From Methanoculleus sp. UBA77 (GTDB lineage: Archaea; Halobacteriota; Methanomicrobia; Methanomicrobiales; Methanoculleaceae): a stretch of 15,773 bases of DNA. Shown one piece after another: positions 7,089-13,518 of this stretch. The stretch is taken from contig DALN01000125.1 in the NCBI GenBank assembly GCA_002499455.1, forward strand, positions 4,783-20,555, read 5' to 3'. The notes beneath the pieces were generated by a model that saw nothing but the letters and a program-made list of their open reading frames with translations, searched no databases and had not been told where the DNA came from. Position 1 is the stretch's first letter. Each line of letters opens with the position of its first letter. Both the position numbers and the translations under genes were made by a program.

Positions 7089-7161
7089 ATCCCCGCATCC
7101 CCTGTTCATGGGTGGAGGTGCACCGGGGGCGGGCGGCGCCCCGTGCACCTCATACGGGGAT
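7089..7161 (+). promoter_or_regulatory. Nested inverted repeat covering a kinase start codon
   Basis: An inner stem GAGGTGCAC (7115-7123) pairs perfectly with GTGCACCTC (7143-7151), continued by GGGG/CCCC past a bulged C. An outer stem ATCCCCG (7089-7095) pairs with CGGGGAT (7155-7161). The outer 3' arm contains the GGGG preceding the ATG at 7160 and two bases of that codon. In RNA this would hide the start. It could also act as a terminator for the two genes upstream. Confidence 0.5.
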
Positions 7162-9106
7162 GAATTCGATATCAGGTACCCTTGCTCCGGCGGGGTGTGA
7201 AGAGGTGCCCGACCCCCTCAGGCTGCTCGTCATCACCGGGAGCCCGGGCGACGTCGGCCGGGTCGATCAGGCGCTCCGGGACGCGGGGCTCCCCGCGGAG
7301 GTGGTCGGATGCGGCCGGCTCGCCGAGGGTCTCGATGCTCTCCGGCACCGGCCGTTCGACCTCATCCTGCTCGATCCCGGTGAACAGGGTGTCGCGGCGG
7401 TGAGGCAGGTGGAGAGCGCAGCCCCGGCCGTGCCGGTAATCCTCCTTGTCCCGGCCGAAAGCCTCGATTCGGCTATCCAGGCTCTCCGCCGCGGTGCCGA
7501 CGACTACCTGGTCCGGGAGAGCCTCACTCCCGAGCGCCTGCTCTGCGCTCTCCGCCACGCCCTCACGGTGAAGCGTGGAGAGGCTGCGCTCGCCCGGTTG
7601 GAGCACCTGGGGCGGGAGATCGGCGAGAGCCTGCACGAGGGGGTCCTGCTGATCGACCGGCGAGGAATGACAGTCTTTGCCAGCGCCCGGATGGGGGAGA
7701 TCCTCGGCTCCCCTGCGGCCGGGGTCATGGGTGTCTCCTTCCTCTCCTTTGTCGATCCGGCCGACGTCCCGCGGGCAAAAGCGCTGATCGCGCAGGGCCG
7801 GGACGGGCGGGCAGAGGCCGGGTTGCGTCTCCGGCGTTCCGACGGAGGGGTGATCGATGCACGGCTCACCGCCTCGCGGGTCACCGGCGAGGGCGGGGAG
7901 TACCGGGGCCTGGCCATCGGCGTCACGGACATCACCGCACAGAGGCGTGCGGAGGAGGAACTCCGGCGCAGGAATGTCCAGCTCAACGTCATCAACCAGC
8001 TTGTCAGGACCGCCACTTCTGCGGCGGGAACGGAGGAACTGTTTGCAGACACGCTCGATCGGGCCCTGACGCTCCTGGGTTTTGAGGGGGGAGCCATCTA
8101 CCTGATCGGCCATGACGGTGGAAGAGCCGAACTGGTCGCCGAGGCCGGGCTGCCGGAAGGGTTCTCGTTCAGGCAGCAGATCGCCGACCTGAACCTTCCG
8201 CCCTATGACGGGGTTATCGGCCGGGGCGTCCCGCGCTTTGTTGAGGATTACCCGCGCGCATATCCCGCCGATGCCGGCGCAGGCATCCGGGCGCTTGCGA
8301 GCATCCCCATCATCGCCGGGAAGCGGGTCATCGGTGTCGTCAACCTGGTCAGCCAGAGTGCACATGCCTTCTCCCCCGGCGAGCAGGAGGTGCTTGCCTC
8401 CATCGGCAGGGAGATCGGAAGCGCTGTCGGGTTGATGCGGCTCCACGAGACGGCAAACTTCTACCTGGACCTCATGACGCACGACATCAACAACGCAAAC
8501 ACCGCCGCGCTCGGCTACGCAGCGATCCTTCTCGAAGAGCTCCGGGGGCCGGAGCAGGAACTCGCCAAACGAGTCGCGGCGGCCGTGATGCAGAGCGCCG
8601 AGATCGTCGCAAACGTCTCGACGCTCCGCCGGCTCGCGGAAGAGGCGCCGGCACCCGGGCCGGTGAACCTCGATCCTGCCATACGGAGCGCTGCCGGCAT
8701 GTTTCTGGACGCGGATATCCGCTACACGCCAGAGGCTCTGTGGGTCGCCGCCGACGACCTGCTTGTAGCAGTCTTTGCAAACCTCATCGGCAACGCCGTC
8801 AAGTTCGGGGGACCGGGCGTCTTGGTCCGGATCACCGCCCGTGAGGAGGACGGGACTGTCACGGTCTCGGTCGAGGATACCGGGCCGGGGATACCTGACG
8901 CCGAGAAGCCCCTGGTCTTTGAGAAGTTCAGGAAAGGCGGCAAAAAGAGCGGCAAAGGGCTCGGCCTCTACATCGTCCGCACCCTGGTCGAGCGCTACGG
9001 GGGTCGGATATGGGTCGAGGACCGCATACCGGGGAGGCCGGAGGAAGGGGCAGCGTTCCGCCTGGTGTTCCGGGCATGCCCACCCGTCACCGGCCGTGAA
9101 GGTTGA
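7160..9106 (+). CDS. Receiver-PAS-GAF hybrid histidine kinase
   Basis: 648 residues, soluble. Order: receiver-like domain (about 20-135), PAS (about 150-262, ending VTDITAQRRAEEE), GAF (about 285-425), a phosphoacceptor helix with MTHDINNANTAALGY (His441), and HATPase (about 530-640) with N-box NLIGNAVKF, DTGPGIP and GKGLGLYIV. The HDINN variant of the H-box is a known methanogen form. The receiver keeps Asp72 (LILLDPGE) but lacks the acidic pair (ITGSPGD), the Thr/Ser (LLVP) and the Lys (DYLVRES), so it is probably not a normal phospho-switch. The start is taken as the ATG at 7160; a GTG at 7205 inside a GAGGTG context is an alternative. The end overlaps mmp10 tail to tail by 20 bases. Confidence 0.85.
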   Translation: MNSISGTLAPAGCEEVPDPLRLLVITGSPGDVGRVDQALRDAGLPAEVVGCGRLAEGLDALRHRPFDLILLDPGEQGVAAVRQVESAAPAVPVILLVPAESLDSAIQALRRGADDYLVRESLTPERLLCALRHALTVKRGEAALARLEHLGREIGESLHEGVLLIDRRGMTVFASARMGEILGSPAAGVMGVSFLSFVDPADVPRAKALIAQGRDGRAEAGLRLRRSDGGVIDARLTASRVTGEGGEYRGLAIGVTDITAQRRAEEELRRRNVQLNVINQLVRTATSAAGTEELFADTLDRALTLLGFEGGAIYLIGHDGGRAELVAEAGLPEGFSFRQQIADLNLPPYDGVIGRGVPRFVEDYPRAYPADAGAGIRALASIPIIAGKRVIGVVNLVSQSAHAFSPGEQEVLASIGREIGSAVGLMRLHETANFYLDLMTHDINNANTAALGYAAILLEELRGPEQELAKRVAAAVMQSAEIVANVSTLRRLAEEAPAPGPVNLDPAIRSAAGMFLDADIRYTPEALWVAADDLLVAVFANLIGNAVKFGGPGVLVRITAREEDGTVTVSVEDTGPGIPDAEKPLVFEKFRKGGKKSGKGLGLYIVRTLVERYGGRIWVEDRIPGRPEEGAAFRLVFRACPPVTGREG

Positions 9107-10313
9107 TCGTGTTGATCAGGGCCGAGAACCCGTCCAGCTCCTTCTGGAGGACCTCGTTCCGGGTCATCCCCATGCTCGTCTCCGCGTCGGCCGTCAGCAT
9201 ATCGGGGCCGCGGAAGACCTCACGGTCGACGCCGTCGGCGGAGAGGATCTTCCGGGCCTCGGCGTCGTGGACGAACGCCCGGCCGGGGAGGATCACGACG
9301 TCCTCGAGCCTATTTAAGTTCACCCCGGCGAGGTCGTCGGCGGTGATGAGGCAGGCGATCTCCTTTCTGACCCGGACGACCCTCGATTCGGAGCCGCGGA
9401 TCGAGAGGACCCGCTGGATGAAGGGGGCGGCGACGCTCCCGGTGATCACCGTCGCACGCTTCCGGACGCGGGGGAGTTTCTTCAGGAGGTCGGGTTCATG
9501 GAGGATCGCGAACGGCGAGCCGATCGAGGGGTCGCCGAGCGGGGTCCCGCTGATCTTCATCGAGAACCGGTCGTTGAGGTCGGTGACGATCTCGTGGAAC
9601 TCGTCGACGGTGTGGACCTGCTGCCCTTCGAGGATGGGAGCGTTCCCCAGGATGAGCCCCTGGTCGGTCCTGTTCGCAAACCGCATCAGGATCAGCCCTT
9701 TTGCGCCCCGCTCCTCAAGCCATGCGCAGGTCTCTTCGAGGACCTCGCCGTCGTTGACGCCGGGGATGACGACTGCGGCGGCGTAGACGTCGATTGCGCC
9801 GCAGAGCCGGTCGAGGACCGCGAGCGAGGCCTCCGGGGTCGGGTCGTGCATCCACTGCCGCCGGAGTTCAGGGTCGGCGGCAAAGACGGTGTAGGAGACC
9901 TCGGCAAGGCCGTTCTCGATGAGGAAGTCGGCGATGGCCGGGTCGTCGAACCCCTTGCCGCTCGTGTAGCCGATGTGGATCGGGACCTCCATGCTGCCGA
10001 GGAGCTCGACCAGGTCGCGGAAGTCGGGGTAGCAGCTCGGGTCCCCGCCGCCGCTGATGGTGATCCGGTCGATGTCGTCGCCGGTGATCTGGAGGTTTGC
10101 AAGCGTCTCGTCGGCGACGCTGCGGAGGTCCTTGAACCCGGTGTAGCCCTCGCGCACGCCCCGGGTGCAGTAGTCGCAGCCCTTCTGGAAGGGGAGGCAG
10201 TATTTGCAGCCAAACGACGTCGTTCCTTTGACGTGTTTGAAGTAGCAGTACGAACAGAATCCCCGGCAGTCGAGGCCGGGCCGGCCCCCGAGATCGACGT
10301 TGAGATGCGACAT
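9087..10313 (-). CDS. mmp10: Methanogenesis marker 10, McrA arginine methyltransferase
   Basis: 408 residues, the normal length. This is the B12-dependent radical SAM enzyme that C-methylates a conserved arginine in the alpha subunit of methyl-coenzyme M reductase, tuning the last step of methane formation. The cluster motif is CX3CX2C (Cys16, 20, 23) in CRGFCSYCYFKH, the form specific to this family. A second Cys quartet follows (FGCKYC...GCDYC, 36-49), matching the family's extra metal-binding loop. SGGGDPS (87-93) is the SAM-binding glycine motif. The start at MSHLNVDLGG matches the usual N-terminus of the family; AGAAGG abuts the ATG and GAGGAG lies about 20 bases upstream, so ribosome binding is poor or unusual. 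It is divergent from the DUF504 gene. Its presence is strong evidence for a methanogen. Confidence 0.95.
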   Translation of the reverse strand: MSHLNVDLGGRPGLDCRGFCSYCYFKHVKGTTSFGCKYCLPFQKGCDYCTRGVREGYTGFKDLRSVADETLANLQITGDDIDRITISGGGDPSCYPDFRDLVELLGSMEVPIHIGYTSGKGFDDPAIADFLIENGLAEVSYTVFAADPELRRQWMHDPTPEASLAVLDRLCGAIDVYAAAVVIPGVNDGEVLEETCAWLEERGAKGLILMRFANRTDQGLILGNAPILEGQQVHTVDEFHEIVTDLNDRFSMKISGTPLGDPSIGSPFAILHEPDLLKKLPRVRKRATVITGSVAAPFIQRVLSIRGSESRVVRVRKEIACLITADDLAGVNLNRLEDVVILPGRAFVHDAEARKILSADGVDREVFRGPDMLTADAETSMGMTRNEVLQKELDGFSALINTINLHGR

Positions 10314-10448
10314 CCTTCTGGTACTCTCTTGCGCTCCTCGGTTATGAACGTTGCAGACTCGTCCCTCTCTTCCTGCGGTTTGCTCCGGCGGGCCGGCCGG
10401 CGGCGCGTCCCGCACCTTTATGGTCCGGGGGGGTGAGGGAGTCATGGT

Positions 10449-10724
10449 ATGCGGACGAGCCACCGGCTGCTGCTCCGGCTCTATCACGATCCGGGCTACG
10501 ACTTCTCGCGTGTCGAGGTCGAGTACGTCGACAGAGGGGCGCCCGGCGACCGATCGAGGGTGCAGGGCGAGCGGGTCCTCGCGCTCGATGCGCAGTACCT
10601 GGAGGTGGACGCCGGGACGCACGTGACCTGTATTCCGTATCATCGAGTCCGACGGATCCTGTATGACGGCGAGGTTGTGTGGGCGATTGGGTCTGAGATG
10701 CCCGGGGATGCCGGGGAGGCATGA
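10449..10724 (+). CDS. DUF504/UPF0248 (MJ1316-type) small protein
   Basis: 91 residues, typical of stand-alone archaeal DUF504 proteins. The signature is the C-terminal CIPYHRVRRILYDGEVVW, matching the family pattern IPxHRI..I...g..vW, preceded by short strands. The domain has been proposed to recognise RNA ends (cyclic phosphates), by domain-context studies rather than assay. The start at 10449 is fixed by an in-frame stop at 10434; GGGTGAGGGAG precedes it. A TATA-like CCTTTATGG sits near 10415. Next downstream is tRNA-Thr, 50 bases away, which fits a possible RNA role but is only proximity. Confidence 0.82.
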   Translation: MRTSHRLLLRLYHDPGYDFSRVEVEYVDRGAPGDRSRVQGERVLALDAQYLEVDAGTHVTCIPYHRVRRILYDGEVVWAIGSEMPGDAGEA

Positions 10725-10774
10725 GAATCCGGGCGCCACCTTTTTTACCGCGGACAACCCACAATGTAAGGTAT

Positions 10775-10847
10775 GCCCCAGTGGCTTAGCTGGCAGAGCG
10801 GCTGACTTGTAATCAGCAGGTCCCGAGTTCAAATCTCGGCTGGGGCT
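10775..10847 (+). tRNA. tRNA-Thr (anticodon TGT)
   Basis: A complete 73-base cloverleaf. The acceptor GCCCCAG (10775-10781) pairs with CTGGGGC (10840-10846), with discriminator T10847 as in archaeal threonine tRNAs. The anticodon stem GCTGA/TCAGC holds the loop CTTGTAA, giving TGT for ACA/ACG codons. The T arm is CCGAG-TTCAAAT-CTCGG. No intron and no encoded CCA. A TTTTTTACC element near 10741-10749 may be the TATA box, and a T-rich ATTTTTA follows the gene. Confidence 0.96.
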
Positions 10848-10873
10848 TAAAAAACTAAATTTTTAGCCTATTT

Positions 10874-10945
10874 CCAGGTGGAAGAGCATATTCTCGATCA
10901 TTTCACAGGCGGGGGACAATGAACACTGTAGAGAAATGCTCCTGG
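10874..10945. repeat. Long imperfect inverted repeat after tRNA-Thr
   Basis: CCAGG (10874-10878), GAGCAT (10884-10889) and TTCTC (10891-10895) pair in order with GAGAA (10931-10935), ATGCTC (10936-10941) and CCTGG (10941-10945, one base shared). The result is a bulged stem of about 15 pairs with a 35-base loop. It lies between the tRNA and the toxin-antitoxin promoter in a gap that otherwise holds nothing. It could be a small RNA, a terminator structure or the scar of a mobile element. Confidence 0.4.
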
Positions 10946-10959
10946 GGAGAGAGATGAAA

Positions 10960-10968
10960 AGATATATT
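10960..10968 (+). promoter_or_regulatory. TATA box of the RHH-GNAT operon
   Basis: AGATATATTA in an A/T-rich setting is a good archaeal TATA match. It predicts transcription start near 10990 and a leader of about 47 bases. The palindromes at 11000 and 11015 then lie in the leader, where a bound repressor would block initiation or elongation. Confidence 0.5.
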
Positions 10969-10999
10969 AGTCCTCCAGCTGCGTATATCTCATTGTACC

Positions 11000-11026
11000 A
11001 TACGTATATGCGCGCCACATATGTGG
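11000..11026. promoter_or_regulatory. Operator-like palindromes before the RHH-GNAT pair
   Basis: ATACGTAT (11000-11007) and CCACATATGTGG (11015-11026) are both perfect palindromes, separated by 7 bases. The second overlaps the ribosome-binding site (GGGGTGGGTG, 11025-11034) by two bases. Ribbon-helix-helix antitoxins typically bind paired short palindromes at their own promoter, so these are likely autoregulatory sites. Confidence 0.5.
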
Positions 11027-11036
11027 GGTGGGTGTA

Positions 11037-11180
11037 ATGGCGAAGGCTATAGAACTGGGGTTGAAACTAAAGGGTGAAGATGCTCGCAGGTTCGAGAAAT
11101 TCCTTGAGCACAATGACCTGAGTACGCGCGGCCAGTTTTTAGTCAGGGAAGCCGCGATGCGCTCTCAAAAACGATCTTGA
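11037..11180 (+). CDS. Small RHH-like antitoxin candidate
   Basis: 47 residues: a strand-forming IELGLKL, a helix GEDARRFEKFLEHND, a turn LSTRG and a helix QFLVREAAMR with a basic tail. This is the beta-alpha-alpha layout of ribbon-helix-helix DNA-binding proteins. GGGGTGGGTG lies 2 bases before the ATG at 11037. The TGA shares its last base with the ATG of the GNAT gene (TGATG), so translation is coupled. RHH proteins of this size usually act as antitoxin and operator-binding repressor for a downstream toxin such as a GNAT acetyltransferase. The family call is by structure pattern; I cannot name a specific antitoxin family. Confidence 0.65.
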   Translation: MAKAIELGLKLKGEDARRFEKFLEHNDLSTRGQFLVREAAMRSQKRS

Positions 11181-11737
11181 TGGTAGAGCCAATTCCTCAT
11201 GAAGAGTTGGAGTACGTTACTCTCCACGAAGGAATTGACGTAAGTTCTTTTTCTTGTTGCAGTAATCCCGAAGAGGTTGATTTAGAGGACTTTTTAAAAG
11301 AAGATGCCTTGCGGTGCCAGAGCAGCTTCTTCTCCGTCACCCGGGTTGTTTTCTGGAAGGGGACTCTTGTGGGCTATTTTACACTGGTAACCGATTGCAT
11401 CGAAAAAGAGGAAATGGTTAGGCGGGATCGAATAAAGGGCTATAAATATCGATATTATCCTGCAATAAAAATTGCGAGGCTGGCGGTTCACGACGATTAC
11501 CGGCACCACGGTATCGGAACCAATATGTTAATAGAAATCTTTTCTATCGTCGGAGACATCACCGAGAACGTCGGCTGTAGGATTTTAACTGTTGACGCTA
11601 AACCAACCTCCGTTGGATTCTACGAAAAATCAGATTTTCGAAGGGCTTTAGTCAGTCCAGAAGATCCACATCATAAGGAGACCATCCCTTTTTACTTTGA
11701 TATTTTACATATTATCAGGGCGAGAAGAAGTATATAA
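11180..11737 (+). CDS. GNAT acetyltransferase, probable toxin
   Basis: 185 residues. The GNAT core is clear: strand and motif A in IKIARLAVHDDYRHHGIGTNML (residues 96-117), with the acetyl-CoA loop R-x-x-G-x-G as RHHGIG (108-113), and motif B in CRILTVDAK...VGFYEKSDF (133-153), with the FYEK tyrosine (148) used as general acid in many GNATs. The same features occur in TacT/AtaT-type toxins that acetylate aminoacyl-tRNA, and the coupled small RHH gene upstream is the usual partner for those. Length and an N-terminal extension of about 50 residues are on the long side for such toxins, so a housekeeping acetyltransferase is possible. The stop TAA sits inside a strong TATA-like AGTATATAAC that may drive the next gene. 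Confidence 0.75.
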   Translation: MVEPIPHEELEYVTLHEGIDVSSFSCCSNPEEVDLEDFLKEDALRCQSSFFSVTRVVFWKGTLVGYFTLVTDCIEKEEMVRRDRIKGYKYRYYPAIKIARLAVHDDYRHHGIGTNMLIEIFSIVGDITENVGCRILTVDAKPTSVGFYEKSDFRRALVSPEDPHHKETIPFYFDILHIIRARRSI

Positions 11738-11753
11738 CTGTCCATGTATGGAC
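11729..11753 (+). promoter_or_regulatory. Promoter and dyad for the frameshifted small gene
   Basis: AGTATATAAC (11729-11738) is a good TATA box overlapping the GNAT stop codon. GTCCAT (11740-11745) and ATGGAC (11748-11753) form a tight dyad around GT just downstream, where a repressor could block the start near 11757. It resembles the island's other operator layouts but has a different sequence. Confidence 0.45.
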
Positions 11754-11794
11754 CTAATTTTGAAATACGCCCAAAAAGGGGAGGTTCCCGCCTA

Positions 11795-12122
11795 ATGACG
11801 GTAAAATGAAATCTCCATCGAATGTGTTCTGCTGGAACAGCGATTTGAAGCGTTCAGAGAGGCTTTGGAGCAGTTCGGTAAGGATATCGCAGATCTCCGG
11901 GGCTCCTGCCAGTGTGACAACGAGGTGGAAGCGAGGAAGAAGCAGGATTTGATCGATCAGGTCTCCTGGATGTTTGACGATATCGATCTGTCCGGGGGCG
12001 CGCGGGAGTGGATTTGCGATCAACGGTCTAACGGTGCGGATGCGAAAGCGGTTGCACTTAGGCGGGTTCGGGCTGTCTCGCAGAAGTGCGGCGCTTCTAT
12101 CCCGGGACTGAGAGAGCGTTGA
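11795..12122 (+). pseudogene. Small unknown protein, one-base frameshift near start
   Basis: An ATG at 11795 follows an excellent ribosome-binding site (GGGGAGG, about 11779-11785) but meets TGA after four codons (ATG ACG GTA AAA TGA). Removing one A from the AAAA run at 11803-11806 joins it to a long frame that otherwise has no start: MTVNEISIECVLLEQRFEAF..., then a charged helical protein with DLIDQVSWMFDDIDLSGG and ending GASIPGLRER at 12122. Codon use and composition of the joined frame look genuine; about 108 residues. I do not recognise the family. Starting at the TTG at 11865 would give an intact 85-residue protein instead. The opposite strand also has an open frame here (11754-12023), which I consider the shadow. 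Confidence 0.5.
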
Positions 12123-12185
12123 TCTCTCTATCCCGATTTATAAAACTGCAAATCCGATCCTGGGCGGTCTATGACTTCGAGGAGA

Positions 12186-12386
12186 TCATCGATTATAAGG
12201 CGCTGCTCTGCTCTGCCTTCCGGCGCTCACGACGAAGACCTCGCGGCCGGGGCGCTGCTGCACAACGTGGATAGTCACCTCATCGCCGGTTAGCATCTTC
12301 GGCATGTCGCTGGCGGCGATCACGAGCTCGCCGAGCCGTCCACCTGCATCTGTAGGGCGTCGTGGTGCTTCTGGATTTTTCCACAT
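12186..12386 (-). pseudogene. AbrB-like relic, minus strand
   Basis: The readable core is LGELVIAASDMPKMLTGDE followed by VTIHVV and REVFVVSAG, a strand-rich pattern like small AbrB/SpoVT-type or related beta-barrel proteins (a 'tGdeV.I.v' hairpin). Its natural N-terminal part seems to lie in another frame (ALQMQVDG, read before about 12340), so one base appears lost near 12335-12340. The formal ATG at 12386 has no ribosome-binding site. A TATA-like TTTATAAAA at about 12137-12145 points the other way. The call is tentative. Confidence 0.3.
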
Positions 12387-12708
12387 GATGTCGAAGGAAA
12401 GGAAAAGGCAAGATCGTGAAACTCAGCTCCGCATGAACCCGGTTCATACCATCCCGGCGGACGTGGCCGGGGATGACCGCTTCCCATTTGAAACCGGCGA
12501 GGAAGTCCGGGTGACAATCGACGGGGAGAAGAAGCGGGCTGTTGTTGAGAAGATAGAATTGTCTCACGCCAGGCAGCCCAACTCTTTGCCGTGGTGCTAT
12601 TGTCGCCACCCTCAGTTTTTCTGCGAGTCTGCGCACATTCGCAAAGGTAGGTGTCCTCGAAATGAAGATCAAAGTGAGAGGGAAACCCGTTTTTTTGAGA
12701 GGAAATAA
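12385..12708 (+). CDS. Hypothetical AbrB-like small protein, altered C-terminus
   Basis: From the ATG at 12385 (or 12388) the protein has about 107 residues. The first 60 look genuine: a basic helix KERKRQDRETQ, then IPADVAG and FPFETGEEVRVTID...RAVVEKIEL, a strand pattern similar to the relic on the opposite strand. After EKIEL the sequence becomes Arg/Pro/Cys/His-rich (ARQPNSLPWCYCRHPQFFCE) and looks non-native, as if the original end were lost or out of frame. No ribosome-binding site or TATA box is visible directly upstream. Its ATG and that of the minus-strand relic share the same CATG, an odd head-to-head arrangement. It may be a decayed transcription factor. Confidence 0.4.
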   Translation: MMSKERKRQDRETQLRMNPVHTIPADVAGDDRFPFETGEEVRVTIDGEKKRAVVEKIELSHARQPNSLPWCYCRHPQFFCESAHIRKGRCPRNEDQSERETRFFERK

Positions 12709-12732
12709 TCGAAATGTTTCCGCTTCACACTG

Positions 12733-12754
12733 TTTTAAGGGGATTTTAAGGGGA
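12733..12754 (+). repeat. Perfect 11-base tandem duplication
   Basis: TTTTAAGGGGA occurs twice with no gap (12733-12743 and 12744-12754), in non-coding DNA ahead of the lipoprotein gene. It may be a small duplication or a double binding site. Confidence 0.6.
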
Positions 12755-12764
12755 TATTACTCGG

Positions 12765-12790
12765 CCGGTGTAAAAAAGCCCGTACACCGG
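12765..12790. terminator. Stem-loop upstream of the lipoprotein promoter
   Basis: CCGGTGTA (12765-12772) pairs perfectly with TACACCGG (12783-12790) around a 10-base loop. It separates the relic region from the lipoprotein promoter. There is no T-run after it on the plus strand, so termination is only one option; a regulator site is another. Confidence 0.4.
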
Positions 12791-12804
12791 GCAATTTAAC
12801 CATG

Positions 12805-12812
12805 TTTAAATA
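12805..12812 (+). promoter_or_regulatory. TATA box of the lipoprotein gene, leaderless start
   Basis: TTTAAATA is centred about 27 bases before the ATG at 12836, the usual distance from TATA box to transcription start, and there is no ribosome-binding site between. Together these predict a leaderless mRNA. Confidence 0.5.
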
Positions 12813-12835
12813 AGCGTCGATGTGACCCTCCTGTT

Positions 12836-13258
12836 ATGAGAACGATTGCCATAGTACTGGCGTTGTTAGTGGGTTTTCTGTTGATCTGTGGATGTATTCA
12901 AAGCGGAGAGACGGTCAAGCCCTCTGAAGTAGCTCAACCGACGGTGCAACAAACCACTGCAACTTCACAACAGTCACCCTCAACTGCATTAGCATTATCA
13001 AACACGCCAAAATACCGGCCCGGCGATATCATAGACGATGCCCCAACAGATGACGGTCCTTGCTGGTTAGTGATCTCGTATGATCAGGACACGGACGAGT
13101 ATGAAACGGCTGTTGTTTTTATGCATGATGACGGTTCGTGGGGATATCTACTGGGTGAAGATACCGATTGGGACGAGAGAGACTTTATTGAAGAGTACTA
13201 TCCTGTGCTTATCGCTCATGTCGACCTGTCTGATATAGATATTGAATATATTGAATAG
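12836..13258 (+). CDS. Secreted lipoprotein of unknown function
   Basis: 140 residues. The N-terminus MRTIAIVLALLVGFLLICGC is a lipoprotein-type signal peptide with the lipid-modified Cys expected at position 20. A Gln/Thr/Ser/Pro linker (about 21-58) would span to a folded domain outside the membrane. The domain (about 59-140) begins KYRPGDIIDD, continues with WLVISYDQDTDEYETAVVF and DDGSWGYLLG, and ends in an acidic DERDFIEEYYPVLIAHVDLSD. Similar 'PGDI...SYD..T..Y......DGSWGY' domains are, to my knowledge, common in cell-surface proteins of Methanomicrobiales with no assigned function. The strong acidity suits an external or ion-binding role. The gene stands alone with its own TATA box. Confidence 0.85.
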   Translation: MRTIAIVLALLVGFLLICGCIQSGETVKPSEVAQPTVQQTTATSQQSPSTALALSNTPKYRPGDIIDDAPTDDGPCWLVISYDQDTDEYETAVVFMHDDGSWGYLLGEDTDWDERDFIEEYYPVLIAHVDLSDIDIEYIE

Positions 13259-13518
13259 GTGGAGTGGAAGAGAGTCTCCCGAAAAGCTGTATCCGGTATA
13301 CATTGCCTGCAAGGATCCGGTGGTATCCGAATCAGATATCAAAAGGGATCAACTCTATTTTTCTGCCGCCCTCCCTCGTTTATAACGGCATTTCTCTGTT
13401 CAAACATCACCACCAACTCCTGGTAATCGAGCATCATCAAGAGCATGTGAAGCATTTCAACAGAGCCGAACGCACATATCTTTCTGTTATATATACATAT
13501 ACAACTAACCGATCACTC
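13259..13518. other. Non-coding gap with a long bulged inverted repeat
   Basis: No gene is supported, although the frame of the next gene stays open through it. CTCTGTT (13394-13400) pairs with AACAGAG (13459-13465), with further AAA/TTT and TCAC/GTGA pairs inside. A strong TATA box, TTATATATA (13487-13495), follows and lies about 27 bases before the ATG at 13519. Confidence 0.4.

Noticed and set aside
7172..8482. Minus-strand open frame of 436 residues opposite the receiver-PAS-GAF kinase
   Set aside because: The plus strand has recognisable receiver, PAS, GAF and kinase motifs throughout; the minus frame shows none.
9498..10436. Plus-strand open frame of 312 residues opposite mmp10
   Set aside because: It is Val/Asp/Glu/Ala-rich shadow of mmp10, which has the CX3CX2C cluster motif and full family length.
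10775..10860. tRNA-Thr as an attachment site with a downstream repeat of its 3' end
   Set aside because: I looked for a second copy of the T-arm/acceptor end (CTCGGCTGGGG) in the window and saw none.
11754..12023. Minus-strand 89-residue frame opposite the frameshifted small gene
   Set aside because: Its translation is plausible-looking, but the plus strand has the better promoter, ribosome-binding site and codon use once one base is corrected. Not fully excluded.
12662..12799. 45-residue frame starting MKIKVRGKPVFLRG
   Set aside because: No ribosome-binding site, and it runs through the tandem repeat and the stem-loop at 12765-12790.
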